Source of the DNA: Leptospiraceae bacterium
GTDB lineage: Bacteria > Spirochaetota > Leptospiria > Turneriellales > Turneriellaceae
Length of the DNA: 64,000 nucleotides
Direction: 5' to 3'
NCBI GenBank assembly: GCA_025055765.1
Contig: JANWWS010000036.1
Coordinates: 51,280 to 115,279 of the forward strand
Shown: positions 42,713 to 52,358 of the stretch, in pieces
Numbering within the stretch: position 1 is the stretch's first letter
How the letters are laid out: the number at the start of each line of letters is the position of its first letter
The notes under the pieces: model-generated
The model's database searches: none
The model's input: the letters and a program-made list of their open reading frames with translations, nothing else
Told to the model about the DNA's origin: nothing
Translations under genes and position numbers: made by a program

Positions 42713-45639
42713 AATTCATAGCCCAGGGAAAAAATACCCTGCCAGCGGCTGATAGGCAGGGATGAACGCAGTGTCCAGGGAGTGGCCCAATCAATCTTGA
42801 GCAAGAGTCCTGGAAAAAGGGCCAGGCGAATGCCCAAGCCATATGATAGATAAAGATCTTGGGTCTCGGTGCGACCTCGTCGAAAAGCGCGAAAGAGCCT
42901 GGGTGTTTCTGTTGCTGCGCCTGCATCTATGAAAAAAACCCCAGAAAAACCACGAATGGCCCAAGGTACGGGGAAACCAAAGATAAGGGCATCGAGAAAG
43001 GGAAAACGCAATTCTAGGTTTTTCACAAACATGGTGGTTCCTTTGATAGAAAGGAAGGGATAGCCTCTTATAGTATTAAAGCCACCAATTTGCCATGGGA
43101 AATAGTCGTATTGAGGTCCAATTACCTGACCGTACATAAAACGCATGGCTATAACATAGCGCTGGAAAAAGAAGAAATAACGCCTCAGGTCGAGTTGGTG
43201 CCGCTGGTAGATAAAATCACGGCCACTGATATTAACTGTCTGCTCAAGAACATAGCGGGTGGCCCAGCCGGTGAGAGGTCCAAAAAAAGAATATACGGCA
43301 TTGTTATATTGTAGTTGGGCATTAAGGCTGTTTATATTGGTAAAAATATCTTTGCGGCGGTAGTTTTCGGGCAGACCCCGAAAATAAATTTCTTCATAGC
43401 GGCCTATTTCTGCTTGTAAGGCAATGGAAAAGAAGGGGGTGATGGGGTAGAGGGCTGTGGTGTAAACCCCGTAGCGCATAGTGCTTGCGATAAACACAGG
43501 AAAGTAAATGAAATCATTGAGTGAGGCAAGGTTCGTGAGGTTAAAAATACTAAAGTAATTGGATATGCGGTAGGCGCCAAAGAACCATTGTACGCGGTGT
43601 TTTAGGTAACCATAGGTCAGGTTAAAATTAGCGCTTTGCCGTGCGGAAAGATAATCCAAAAAGGCATTTATCTGGTGATCACCAGTATAATCTGAGGCAT
43701 TAAATTGTAAAAAACCCCCAAATCCAAAGAAATTGGAGTATTGAAATCCAAAAAAGAGAAAATCAGGGGTGAAGGTAGGTTTATAGCCGGCAAGTTCACT
43801 CTCAGAAAGACCGGGTGCAAATAAGGGCCATTGGGGAAGGCTGTAGCTCGATATAGTCTCATCGTAGTCTCGAAAATCTTTAGGTGATTGGGGTGTTTTT
43901 CTTATGGCAATGTCATAGCCTTGTTTACGATAGTGAGCAAAGACAAGAAGTTCGCGACTAGATGACAGCATTGGCTCCATGGCAGCGCCAGCGGTATTGG
44001 TTATTTGTAACTGCTCGCCGGTATTTAAATCTTTGAGATATATGTTGCGGGATCCTGTGTGATTGGAGACATAGATAATGCGGTCGCGGTTTTTTTGGCT
44101 ATAATAGATGGGGCTTTGTTGTTTGCCACTTTCAAAGGTTAATTGGCGCACCTCGAGGTTCTCAAGATTCATTTCAAAGATATGGTAGGTTGTTGACTCT
44201 ACATTGCCCTCTTTGTTTCGATTGGAAGAAAAAAGTAGGTAGTTGCCGTCTTCCGAAAAGGATGGCTCATTCTCAGCGAAGTCATCGAAGGTAACTCTCT
44301 GAATTTTTCCACTTTCCAGATAAAGCAGATATAAATCGCTTTGGCCAAGGAGAGTGCCGCTAAAGGCAGCCTTTTTGCCGTCCGGGGAGAGCATAGGATG
44401 GCGAACCATATCGAGTGGGATAAAGTATCGCCGACGTACCTTTTTTCTCTCTAAATCAAACATCACGAGTTCTTCTCGTCCCTGTCTTCTAACGGAAAAA
44501 AAAAGGCCCTTGCCATCTGGGGTGAAACTAAGTCGATTTGTAAGTATGTTTAACTGGTAAAATGAATCATTATTGCCCCCCTGCACAATAACCTTGCCCA
44601 TATCGGGTTCGGGGAGGTTTGTGAGGGAATAATGTGGTTTTTTCTCTACTTCCTTAATTTCGCGAAGCACAATAGCAGGGAAAAAATTACGAATAGAGAG
44701 ATAGGCAATTTTTTTTCCATCAGGTGAAATAGCCGGATGTAGGTTCAAGAAACTTTCATCTTCCAGATGGTCTGTCAGCAAGAGAGCTTCTTCGTTATCA
44801 AAATTTTTATTGATATCCCGGTAATAACGGCGTTTTACATAAAGCCGCCACCCTTCATCTAATTCTTTGAGGGAAATACCTAAGTTAACCCGAATAGCAT
44901 CTTCAATATTTCTCTGGTCGCGCAGGTCTCGCAGTATCTCGGAAATTTTTTCACTGCCGTAGCGTTCATCTAAATATTGTATTATAGATTGCCCACCCTT
45001 ATAGAAAATAAAGGGATTAAGAACTCGGTAATTTGTCATCATCTCAAGAGTGGGCAAAGTATCCGTGAGAATGGCATCGCGTACCACCATATCAGCGGTT
45101 TCATCATAACCAATGGAAAAATACTCTGCCATACCCTCAACAAACCACAGGGGTGGTTGTTGAGCAAAGGCAGTGCCAAATATAGTACTAAAGCTCTCTG
45201 TTTGTAATATGTCATATTGAAAGGCATGCACGAGTTCATGGGTTAGTACATGCCGCAGCTCATCGTAGGAACCAAGAAAAGGTACGGCAATGCGCTTCTT
45301 TAGTCTTTCTGTAAAGCCACCTGTGCCTTCGTCAATTCTCTCCCAAATAATATTCGTTGATTGAAAATGGCTGTGGGAAGGGTAAATAAAAACTGGGATT
45401 ACCTGGCTTAGACGGTGTTTTAGCTTAGCACTGAGGTAGATATTGGCTTCTTCGAGATACAAGAGAGCAATTTTGCCCAAGCGATCATAGCCCGCAGGGT
45501 AGTGTACATCAAAATGCTGCCCCTTGATGATCTGCCAGTCTTGTCCCTCCCAGACGACCTTTAGCCCTGCTGCCGAAAGAGAAATGTGTGAGTATAGATA
45601 CAAGGCACCAAAAAAAAAGAAAGGGCGCCTAAAGCGCAT
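42709..45639 (-). CDS. Exported metalloprotease-like / TolB-propeller / outer-membrane barrel protein
   Basis: I start at ATG 45639 (MRFRRPFFFFGALYLYSHISLSA, a signal peptide), because the longer frame begins with TTG; the product is about 976 residues. About 25-200 looks like an MA-clan peptidase with HELVHAFQYD (about 130-139) and WFVEGMAEYF (about 163-172), which supply HExxH-like and Glu zinc ligands; here the motif is H-E-L-V-H. About 275-590 has PD40/TolB-type propeller blades (SPDGKKIAYLSI, SEDGNYLLFSSNRN). The last 350 residues read as a D15/BamA-like barrel ending in YEF. It should sit in the outer membrane with the protease in the periplasm or outside. Its substrate is unknown. Confidence 0.78.
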   Translation of the reverse strand: MRFRRPFFFFGALYLYSHISLSAAGLKVVWEGQDWQIIKGQHFDVHYPAGYDRLGKIALLYLEEANIYLSAKLKHRLSQVIPVFIYPSHSHFQSTNIIWERIDEGTGGFTERLKKRIAVPFLGSYDELRHVLTHELVHAFQYDILQTESFSTIFGTAFAQQPPLWFVEGMAEYFSIGYDETADMVVRDAILTDTLPTLEMMTNYRVLNPFIFYKGGQSIIQYLDERYGSEKISEILRDLRDQRNIEDAIRVNLGISLKELDEGWRLYVKRRYYRDINKNFDNEEALLLTDHLEDESFLNLHPAISPDGKKIAYLSIRNFFPAIVLREIKEVEKKPHYSLTNLPEPDMGKVIVQGGNNDSFYQLNILTNRLSFTPDGKGLFFSVRRQGREELVMFDLERKKVRRRYFIPLDMVRHPMLSPDGKKAAFSGTLLGQSDLYLLYLESGKIQRVTFDDFAENEPSFSEDGNYLLFSSNRNKEGNVESTTYHIFEMNLENLEVRQLTFESGKQQSPIYYSQKNRDRIIYVSNHTGSRNIYLKDLNTGEQLQITNTAGAAMEPMLSSSRELLVFAHYRKQGYDIAIRKTPQSPKDFRDYDETISSYSLPQWPLFAPGLSESELAGYKPTFTPDFLFFGFQYSNFFGFGGFLQFNASDYTGDHQINAFLDYLSARQSANFNLTYGYLKHRVQWFFGAYRISNYFSIFNLTNLASLNDFIYFPVFIASTMRYGVYTTALYPITPFFSIALQAEIGRYEEIYFRGLPENYRRKDIFTNINSLNAQLQYNNAVYSFFGPLTGWATRYVLEQTVNISGRDFIYQRHQLDLRRYFFFFQRYVIAMRFMYGQVIGPQYDYFPWQIGGFNTIRGYPFLSIKGTTMFVKNLELRFPFLDALIFGFPVPWAIRGFSGVFFIDAGAATETPRLFRAFRRGRTETQDLYLSYGLGIRLALFPGLLLKIDWATPWTLRSSLPISRWQGIFSLGYEF

Positions 45640-46217
45640 ATGTCCAACCTTTAATATCAAGGCTTACCGTCAAGAGTCGCAAGCAAAGCTTTTTACGAAA
45701 AGTTGTCAATGTCGCGAAGAACCCATTTTGTTTATGAAGTAGGCTGCGTAGACGAGAGTTGCTTTTATATGGCTGGGAACTATGTTGTGGAAAAGCATGG
45801 GATTTTGGATAATCCATATAAGGAGAGTAGACAGACGAAGCTTTTGGCCAGTCGACAGCTCTTTTTCGATAGGCAGGGCTTTGACGCATGATGACAAGCT
45901 TAAAAATGGGTGATCCCCAAAGATGCCGGGTTTATGTTTCGGGAAAAGAGAGGCACAAAAAGGAGAGCGGCTGCTCTGGCGCTGCTTTTTTGGCAGACCA
46001 CAATAATTAGTTGCTTTGAGAGACTTTTTATTGAGAACCAATTATTTTGAGCGGGAGAGTAGCTTTATTTGTTACGCCTAAATTGCGCCTTTTATAAGAG
46101 TAAGGCTCTGGCCTCAAGGAAATCTTGACACGAAGCCACTTACCCCTAGCTTAAATTATGTGGTGTTAGCTTTAGAATGTGATTTACGCTGCCGGGCCAT
46201 CTTTCATTTTACCCTAA
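45640..46217. other. Long intergenic region without a convincing gene
   Basis: This 578-base gap is the longest non-coding stretch in the window. Short frames on both strands (up to about 110 codons) lack family features or ribosome sites, so I do not call them. A TTGACA on the minus strand (45709-45704) lies upstream of the protease gene but has no good -10. The plus-strand promoter candidate at 46125 is listed separately. A small RNA cannot be excluded. Confidence 0.5.
46125..46152 (+). promoter_or_regulatory. Candidate promoter of the haem-binding protein gene
   Basis: TTGACA at 46125-46130 and TAGCTT at 46147-46152 with a 16-base spacer, about 60 bases before the start at 46218. The -35 is perfect and the -10 is poor. 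Confidence 0.3.
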
Positions 46218-46664
46218 ATGCGTAAGAAATGGGTTTTTTGGGGCTTTTTCGTTTTTTTAGCTGGGATACAGTTTTTGCCGATTCTTGAAGTCGAAAAAAA
46301 TCCGCCAATTGAGAAGGTTCCCACCTGGGACAGTGAGACTACAAAACAATTTTTTTCCCGCGCCTGCGCCGATTGCCATAGCCACGAAACTCGTTGGCCA
46401 TGGTATAGCCATGTTGCTCCTATTTCATGGCTCATACGATATCATGTAAGAGAGGGGAGGGAACACTTCAATATCTCGCGTCACGGTTTACAAAAAAAAG
46501 ACAAGTCCCATGAGGCTGCCGAAGAATTAGAGGACGGCAGTATGCCCCTTTTGCCCTACCTCTGGTTACATCCCGAAGCTCGCTTAACTCCGGCAGAAAA
46601 AAGACAATTTGTAGAAGGCTTACGCCGCACCTTTCCTCCGAGAGAAAAATCTTGGATTGAATAA
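46218..46664 (+). CDS. Exported haem-binding domain protein (Haem_bd type)
   Basis: 148 residues. An N-terminal membrane anchor or signal (MRKKWVFWGFFVFLAGIQFLP) precedes CADCHSHETRWPWYSHVAPISWLI, a c-type haem CxxCH site in the context typical of the Haem_bd family. RYHVREGREHFNIS and the C-terminal LTPAEKRQFVEGLRRTF complete the domain. It probably carries one covalent haem on the periplasmic face. Its redox partner is not visible. It abuts the convergent msrB gene with no spacer. Confidence 0.85.
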   Translation: MRKKWVFWGFFVFLAGIQFLPILEVEKNPPIEKVPTWDSETTKQFFSRACADCHSHETRWPWYSHVAPISWLIRYHVREGREHFNISRHGLQKKDKSHEAAEELEDGSMPLLPYLWLHPEARLTPAEKRQFVEGLRRTFPPREKSWIE

Positions 46665-47072
46665 TTAACGTTCGCTAGGCCTAAATTCCAAGGCCAGGGA
46701 ATTCACACAAAAGCGAAGCCCTGTAGGTGGTGGGCCATCGTCAAAAACATGTCCCAAATGACCTCCACAACGGGCGCAGGTAATTTCGGTGCGCACCATG
46801 CCATAGCTATAATCAGGATGTCTATCAATAGCTCCTGCCACAGCCTCTTTGTAAAAAGAGGGCCACCCACTGCCACTTTCATATTTTGCCTCTGAAGTAA
46901 AGAGGAGGGCACCACAGCCCGCACAGTGGTAGGTACCCTTTTCCTTGTGGTGGTAATATTTTCCACTAAAAGGAGGTTCTGTTCCCTTTTCCCTTAAGAT
47001 ATGGTAAACCTCAGGGCTAAGCCTCTTGCGCCACTGCGAATCCGGTAGATTTATTTTTTCCACTTGGGACAT
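46665..47072 (-). CDS. msrB: Peptide-methionine (R)-S-oxide reductase MsrB
   Basis: I start at ATG 47072 ([20 protein letters not shown]) behind a G-rich ribosome site, giving 135 residues. A longer open frame to 47279 would overlap the acyl-CoA dehydrogenase gene and adds an unrelated sequence. The zinc cysteines are in CAGCGALLF and [12 protein letters not shown], and the catalytic Cys is in [11 protein letters not shown]. It reduces methionine-R-sulphoxide in proteins. With no signal peptide it should act in the cytosol. Confidence 0.95.
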   Translation of the reverse strand: MSQVEKINLPDSQWRKRLSPEVYHILREKGTEPPFSGKYYHHKEKGTYHCAGCGALLFTSEAKYESGSGWPSFYKEAVAGAIDRHPDYSYGMVRTEITCARCGGHLGHVFDDGPPPTGLRFCVNSLALEFRPSER

Positions 47073-47166
47073 GGAACCCCCCACTTCTACTTTAGGATAT
47101 TTGCATAAAAAGATGGTGTTTGTTAATATTAAACTAAGCTTTAAAATGCGCCATTTCCACAAATTC

Positions 47167-48876
47167 TTATGTTTTTTCTTCCCATAGAATAGCGCTAAGC
47201 AAGAGATTGTTTTCCGGCCCAGGTACAAAGACCCCTGTTTTTTCTGCAGGACCATGGAAATCTCTTCGAGCAAGTTCAAAGAGTCCCCTTAAAATAGCAA
47301 GGTATAGCTCCTCCCTCTTTTTCCCCTTCATTTTGAGGTAATGCCGGATTGCCTCTATGACCACGAGGAGGTCAAAAAGTCTCTCGCAAAAATAAAGTCG
47401 GTTCATTTCCGCATAGCTCTCGCGAGATTCAGCAAAAATCGATAATTCTTGAAAGATAATCTCGCGCAGGGAATGTAATTCACTCTTAAAGGGAGCAGGG
47501 CATGATGCAAATGTTTCCTCTACGTAGTGGTTCAGGGCTTTTGCTACCTTAGGTCTCTGATAGGCCTTGAGTACGTGTTCACTTATAATTTGATGAGTTC
47601 CCTCCCAAGTTTCGTTAATGATGCTGTCATTTAAAAGACGAGGTAGCACGCTAAAATCAAGTAAAATACCATTGCCACCATGCAGTAGCATACACTCATG
47701 GATAAAACGGGTACATCGGGAAGTTGTGATATATTTTAAAAGAGGGGTAAGTAGTTGCGAGAGAAGGTGTTCTTCTTCAGCTAATTTGAAGTTGTAAAAG
47801 CTGAGCAAGACCATCCCTGATAAAGATACAAAAATTTGTGATAAGATCTTACGTACTGAGGGATAGGCGATTATTTTTTTACCATAAGCCTCTCTTTGTT
47901 GCACATAAGCCGATGCTTCCGCTAAGGCGCGGCGCATCATACCCAATGCTGCAACAGCTACATGAAGCCTGCTTGTGTTGATTACATATTTTATGAGGTT
48001 TACCAGGCCGTGGGCAGGCCGCCCTAGTTCCTCGGCCTCACAATCCTCGTATATTGCTTCACAGGTAAGTTTACCTCGGCTTCCCATAATTTCTTTTTTT
48101 CGTAGTAAGTGACAGCCATTGAGAGAACCATCCTCTTTATAGCGACTGACCAGAAAAAGACCAATAGTAGGGGTTCCCTCTACCCTTGCAGTGGTAACCC
48201 AAAGATCCCCTGGATTAGAGCAGAACCATTTTTCCCCAGTGAGGAGCCATTTTCCGTTACCCAACGGTCTGGCCACGGTGCGGTTGGCGGAGACATTACT
48301 ACCACCTACCCTTTCCGTTACATATTGACCGCACATAAAGTGAGAACTACTGCCGTAGCCAGCAATTAAGGGTAAGTATTTTCTTTGTTGCTCCGGGCTT
48401 CCAATAGCCTTGAGGACCTTAATCATGCCATCGGTCATGGCCAAGGGGCAATTTAGCCCTGCTTCTCCCATCTGGTTCGATAAATAGGCAAGAGCCATTT
48501 TGTGGAACATGGTAAAGGGGTAACGCCAGTTTGGATGGAAATCAAGATTTACAATCCCGTATTCATAGGCAAGCCGACGTACTTCTTTTTGCTCATAACA
48601 GTATTCGATGGCATCAATGCGATTGCCGGTTCGGTCAAAGCGGACTAGTTCGCCGTATTTGTTTTCTCTATGAGCTGCTTGAACAAGAGGATCTAAAACT
48701 TCACTACATAGTTTTCCATAACCTGCCAAATGTGCTCTTATGGCCTCATTTTCACTTTGCGAAAAATCTTGAACCAACAACAGATCTTGCAGCACTATAT
48801 CTATCTCAAAAAAATTTTTGCCTTTAATTCCCTGATAATTAGAGATATCATACGGCGCAAGGGCAGGGTTAGTCAT
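47167..48876 (-). CDS. AidB-like acyl-CoA dehydrogenase
   Basis: 569 residues, longer than ordinary acyl-CoA dehydrogenases (about 380) because of an N-terminal extension of about 150 residues, as in AidB-type and long-chain members. FAD and substrate motifs are [49 protein letters not shown] and [14 protein letters not shown]; the Glu in WEGTHQI is at the usual catalytic base region. It probably oxidises an acyl-CoA, although AidB itself has no clear substrate. The ATG overlaps the stop of the GGDEF-EAL gene by four bases, so the two are coupled. Confidence 0.88.
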   Translation of the reverse strand: MTNPALAPYDISNYQGIKGKNFFEIDIVLQDLLLVQDFSQSENEAIRAHLAGYGKLCSEVLDPLVQAAHRENKYGELVRFDRTGNRIDAIEYCYEQKEVRRLAYEYGIVNLDFHPNWRYPFTMFHKMALAYLSNQMGEAGLNCPLAMTDGMIKVLKAIGSPEQQRKYLPLIAGYGSSSHFMCGQYVTERVGGSNVSANRTVARPLGNGKWLLTGEKWFCSNPGDLWVTTARVEGTPTIGLFLVSRYKEDGSLNGCHLLRKKEIMGSRGKLTCEAIYEDCEAEELGRPAHGLVNLIKYVINTSRLHVAVAALGMMRRALAEASAYVQQREAYGKKIIAYPSVRKILSQIFVSLSGMVLLSFYNFKLAEEEHLLSQLLTPLLKYITTSRCTRFIHECMLLHGGNGILLDFSVLPRLLNDSIINETWEGTHQIISEHVLKAYQRPKVAKALNHYVEETFASCPAPFKSELHSLREIIFQELSIFAESRESYAEMNRLYFCERLFDLLVVIEAIRHYLKMKGKKREELYLAILRGLFELARRDFHGPAEKTGVFVPGPENNLLLSAILWEEKT

Positions 48877-51800
48877 AAAATGAGATTTCTTGTTCTCTGT
48901 TCAAGAGGCAAGCTTTTTTCGTCGTAAATAGTTCCCGCTAAAGAAAGAATAAAAATATCCATCTGGGAGAAAAAATTTTCTAGATATTGCTCCACCATCT
49001 TGAGATGCTCGAGTGCTTTAGCGTTTTCCCCATTTTGACGATACTCCATGGTTTCGCCAGCTAGGGCATAAATCTTACGAATGAGCTTAAGTTGCTCTGG
49101 CCAATAAGAGCGGTCACTGAATTCCTGCATGCCCCTTTGTTCGATCCAAATGTAAAGAGGTTCTTTTTCCGGGTGTTCTGTATCGGGGCCTATGTCGGAT
49201 TTCCCTTCAACATACCGCTGCAATTTTTGGAAAAATGATCTAAAGACCACAAGAGCGTTGATTAGCGGGTAAAGAGATCTCACGAGAGTCGGTTGGCGTG
49301 ACCAAATTCGGGGGACCCGCCACTGACCCAACCAGCTTTGTAATTCATTTTCCGGCATGGGTTTTGCTATGGCATATCCTTGCGCAAGTTCACATCCCAA
49401 GCGCAAGAGCATTTTGCCATGCTCTATAGTCTCTACCCCTTCGGCAATGACTCTCTTGCGGAAAGCCCCTGCCATATCAAGAACACCCTCAAGGATAGCA
49501 AGGTCTTCACTATCATCTAAAATGTCTTTTATAAAGCTACGGTCTATCTTTAAGGCATGTACAGGTAGCTGTCTTAAATAGGCCAAGGAAGAATAGCCTG
49601 TGCCAAAGTCATCTAAAGAAAACTGCACCCCCAGTCGATGGCAAGCTCGCAGCAAATTTGCCATTTCTTGAGGGTCCTTCATAGCCCCAGTCTCTAGGAT
49701 TTCCAGTTCAATCATACTTGGGGGGACATCCCCATGCTTGTGCAAAAGATATTCGAGTCTTTCAAGAAAATCCGTCTGCTGTAAATGGTAGGTACTTATG
49801 TTGATACTTACGGGATATATTAAACCTGCCGCGATGGTATCTAAGACCTTTTCGATGACCCATTCTCCCAGCTCTACAGCCAGGCTATGGTTTTCAATAA
49901 GGCCTAAAAATGCGGCAGGAGGTATAAGTCCGGAGTCAGGGTGCTGCCACCTTAAGAGTGCTTCAACACCGATGATTTTTCCAGATCGCATGTTAACCTT
50001 AGGTTGGTAGAAAAGCACAAATTGCTCTTTTTCGAGGGCCGTCCTCAGGTTTGCCATACCTTGGTGGATTCCCCTTAAATGTCTGTCGTGCTCTGGGTCA
50101 AAAAAGGCGTAGCGGTTTTTGCCAGCAAGTTTTGCCTGATACATAGCCTGGTCAGCCTGCCGAATAAGTTGTTCTGCATCAAGTTCCTCTTCCTGTGGAA
50201 AGAAGGTTACTCCAATGCTTGCCGAAACGGAAATGGGGATACCAAGCACAGGGATAGGCCTTGATGCTGCTGCAAGTAAGCGAGGCAAAATGACAAGGCA
50301 GACATCTTTACTTTCTAGGTCATTTAAAATAGCTACAAATTCATCCCCCCCAAGTCGTGCGATGGTATCATAAGAGCGAAGAGAATCTCTTAACCTACGG
50401 CTTATTTCCTGCAAAACCTGATCACCAATGTCATGTCCCAAGCTATCATTGATTTGCTTAAATCCATCGAGGTCTATATAAATTACAGCTAAAAGGGATT
50501 TTGTTTCCCTGGTGTATTCTAAAGATTCACGCAACTTTGCGATAAAAAAATGTCGGTTTGGGAGGGAGGTCAGTTCATCATAAAGAGCCATCCTCTCTAT
50601 TTTTTCACGATATTCGACTTGTTCGGTTATGTCGGTTATAAGATAAATATGACTTTTTTCTCCAAAGCGGTCAACAAGCATTTGACCTAGCATCCGGAAT
50701 ATTTTTTTTCGATTACCAATTTGCCAGTAAATTTCTTCTTCCCAGTGTTTTTCTTGTAGGGTTTTTTGCTGAGGATCTATGTTTGCAAAATCTTTTTCTC
50801 TAAATATGTCTCGGATGTTTTTGCCTATGACCTCTGAACGGGAAAGATTAGTTAGCCGTGAAAAGGCGGCATTGAGATCTATCACCTCCCCGTGCTCCGT
50901 TGTAATGAGAATTCCTTCTCCCATTTGAGCGTAAATATCAAGCAGGATCGTTAATTGCCTTTCCTTTTGGAGACTTGTTTCGACATTTTGTAAAATCCCA
51001 GAAAGGTGAAGACTGCCACTATTCTCTTTCTTGCTTTTGCCGGCCAGAAAGTACCAACTGTAAGTATTGTCTTTTCGCAGCATGCGCAGTTCCATGGCAA
51101 ATAACTTATTGCGACCAGCCAGGCAGCTACCCATTTCTTCTTCAAATAACAAGAGATCATCTTTGTGGATGAACTCTTCCCATTTCTCAAAGCTGAGAGA
51201 GGTTAAATCCTCTGGCTTGTAGCCTAGAATCTCGGCAAAAGTAAAATTCACTACAAATTTTTGTGATTCAGCATCCCATTCCCATAAACCCAGTTGAGTG
51301 TGTTCAAGAATGGCATCAAGCCTTGCTTTTTGCTTTTGAATCTCCTTGCCTCTAAGGTAAAGTTCACGATTCCGGTACCACAAAAGGAGACTCAGTAAGA
51401 TAACAACAAGCAAGAATGCCATTAAGATTACAACGGGTATCCGGTAGCGGTTCCAAATATCAGCGGGAGTAACGACTGGGATTTTTTCAAAAGGAAAGAA
51501 GCGAAATTTTCGAGCAAGTTCCTCGCTTGCAAAATAATCGGCAGGAGGGGCAAAACCACCTAGAGTTGAATGGCGCAAGACTGGGTGGTCGCTGTCTAAA
51601 GAGAGCAAAAGAGAAGAAATATGGCGCAAATATTTCTGAGGCAAAATAGGTAGAGCCAATACAGCTTGGCCGGGATAAATTACCGTAGAGCTAGCAAAGG
51701 GGTAATTGGCGAGATTTTGCTTCTCTAAAATCTCAATTTTTTCCCAGATACCACTTGCTCCATAATCCTCTAATACACCTGTGCGCACAAAACCTACAAC

Positions 51801-52358
51801 AGTCTCTTGCGCTAGAACAGATTTCACTACGGCATCGTAAGTTGGTTTAAAGATCAGCGTGAGATCTTTTTCTTTTAATGCACCGCAATTCTTTAAAACG
51901 GACATCGGGAGTTGGTAACCAAAAAAATCCGTAGGGACCATAGCTGCCACTTTTACATTCTTAATTTCGCAAAGATTCTTAGGACCCTGGCCTTTTAGGG
52001 TAAAAATTGCAGAGCCATGACTTTCCGTGCTAATTTTGCCATGTTTTGCTAGTTCTGTTGCTAAAATACTCACTAAGGCATTGTGATGGCGGATGGCGTG
52101 GTAGTGGGAAGGAGAGACTGTTACTAGGTGTAGCTGGTTTTGTCGTAGAGCATTGTAAAACTCCTCCTGAGAGAGGATTTTAAATTCCAGGCGAAACAAA
52201 TTTTGCCTCTGGTTGAAATATTCAATTACAGGGGAGTAAGTTTTTTGCAAAAATTTGGTTTCCCTATCGGCTAAGATCGCCCAGGCAATAATATCACGTG
52301 CCACGGCATAATTAGAAAGAAAGAGGTAGCTTACAAGAAAAGACAAAACCTTATTCAT
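48873..52358 (-). CDS. PhnD-like receptor, PAS-PAS-GGDEF-EAL cyclic-di-GMP enzyme
   Basis: I start at ATG 52358 (MNKVLSFLVSYLFLSNYAVA, a signal peptide), giving 1161 residues. A periplasmic PhnD-type binding domain (about 20-290: VTVSPSHYHAI, VKVAAMVPTDFFG, VVGFVRTGVLEDY) is followed by a membrane helix (about 308-328) and two PAS domains (about 345-590). GGDEF is at about 600-765, with an intact RLGGDEF (about 665) and an inhibitory site RSYD five residues before it. EAL is at about 775-1015, with EALLRW, SLDDFGTGYSSL and AEGVET. About 145 helical residues end the protein. Both catalytic domains look intact, so it could make or break c-di-GMP in response to a bound ligand. Confidence 0.92.
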   Translation of the reverse strand: MNKVLSFLVSYLFLSNYAVARDIIAWAILADRETKFLQKTYSPVIEYFNQRQNLFRLEFKILSQEEFYNALRQNQLHLVTVSPSHYHAIRHHNALVSILATELAKHGKISTESHGSAIFTLKGQGPKNLCEIKNVKVAAMVPTDFFGYQLPMSVLKNCGALKEKDLTLIFKPTYDAVVKSVLAQETVVGFVRTGVLEDYGASGIWEKIEILEKQNLANYPFASSTVIYPGQAVLALPILPQKYLRHISSLLLSLDSDHPVLRHSTLGGFAPPADYFASEELARKFRFFPFEKIPVVTPADIWNRYRIPVVILMAFLLVVILLSLLLWYRNRELYLRGKEIQKQKARLDAILEHTQLGLWEWDAESQKFVVNFTFAEILGYKPEDLTSLSFEKWEEFIHKDDLLLFEEEMGSCLAGRNKLFAMELRMLRKDNTYSWYFLAGKSKKENSGSLHLSGILQNVETSLQKERQLTILLDIYAQMGEGILITTEHGEVIDLNAAFSRLTNLSRSEVIGKNIRDIFREKDFANIDPQQKTLQEKHWEEEIYWQIGNRKKIFRMLGQMLVDRFGEKSHIYLITDITEQVEYREKIERMALYDELTSLPNRHFFIAKLRESLEYTRETKSLLAVIYIDLDGFKQINDSLGHDIGDQVLQEISRRLRDSLRSYDTIARLGGDEFVAILNDLESKDVCLVILPRLLAAASRPIPVLGIPISVSASIGVTFFPQEEELDAEQLIRQADQAMYQAKLAGKNRYAFFDPEHDRHLRGIHQGMANLRTALEKEQFVLFYQPKVNMRSGKIIGVEALLRWQHPDSGLIPPAAFLGLIENHSLAVELGEWVIEKVLDTIAAGLIYPVSINISTYHLQQTDFLERLEYLLHKHGDVPPSMIELEILETGAMKDPQEMANLLRACHRLGVQFSLDDFGTGYSSLAYLRQLPVHALKIDRSFIKDILDDSEDLAILEGVLDMAGAFRKRVIAEGVETIEHGKMLLRLGCELAQGYAIAKPMPENELQSWLGQWRVPRIWSRQPTLVRSLYPLINALVVFRSFFQKLQRYVEGKSDIGPDTEHPEKEPLYIWIEQRGMQEFSDRSYWPEQLKLIRKIYALAGETMEYRQNGENAKALEHLKMVEQYLENFFSQMDIFILSLAGTIYDEKSLPLEQRTRNLIL

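Noticed and set aside
45706..46041. A 111-codon minus-strand frame in the large gap
   Set aside because: No ribosome site, signal or motif; composition is that of random frames. Left as an intergenic region.
46665..47279. A longer MsrB with about 69 extra N-terminal residues
   Set aside because: The extra part overlaps the dehydrogenase coding sequence, is unrelated to MsrB, and the ATG at 47072 has a G-rich ribosome site.
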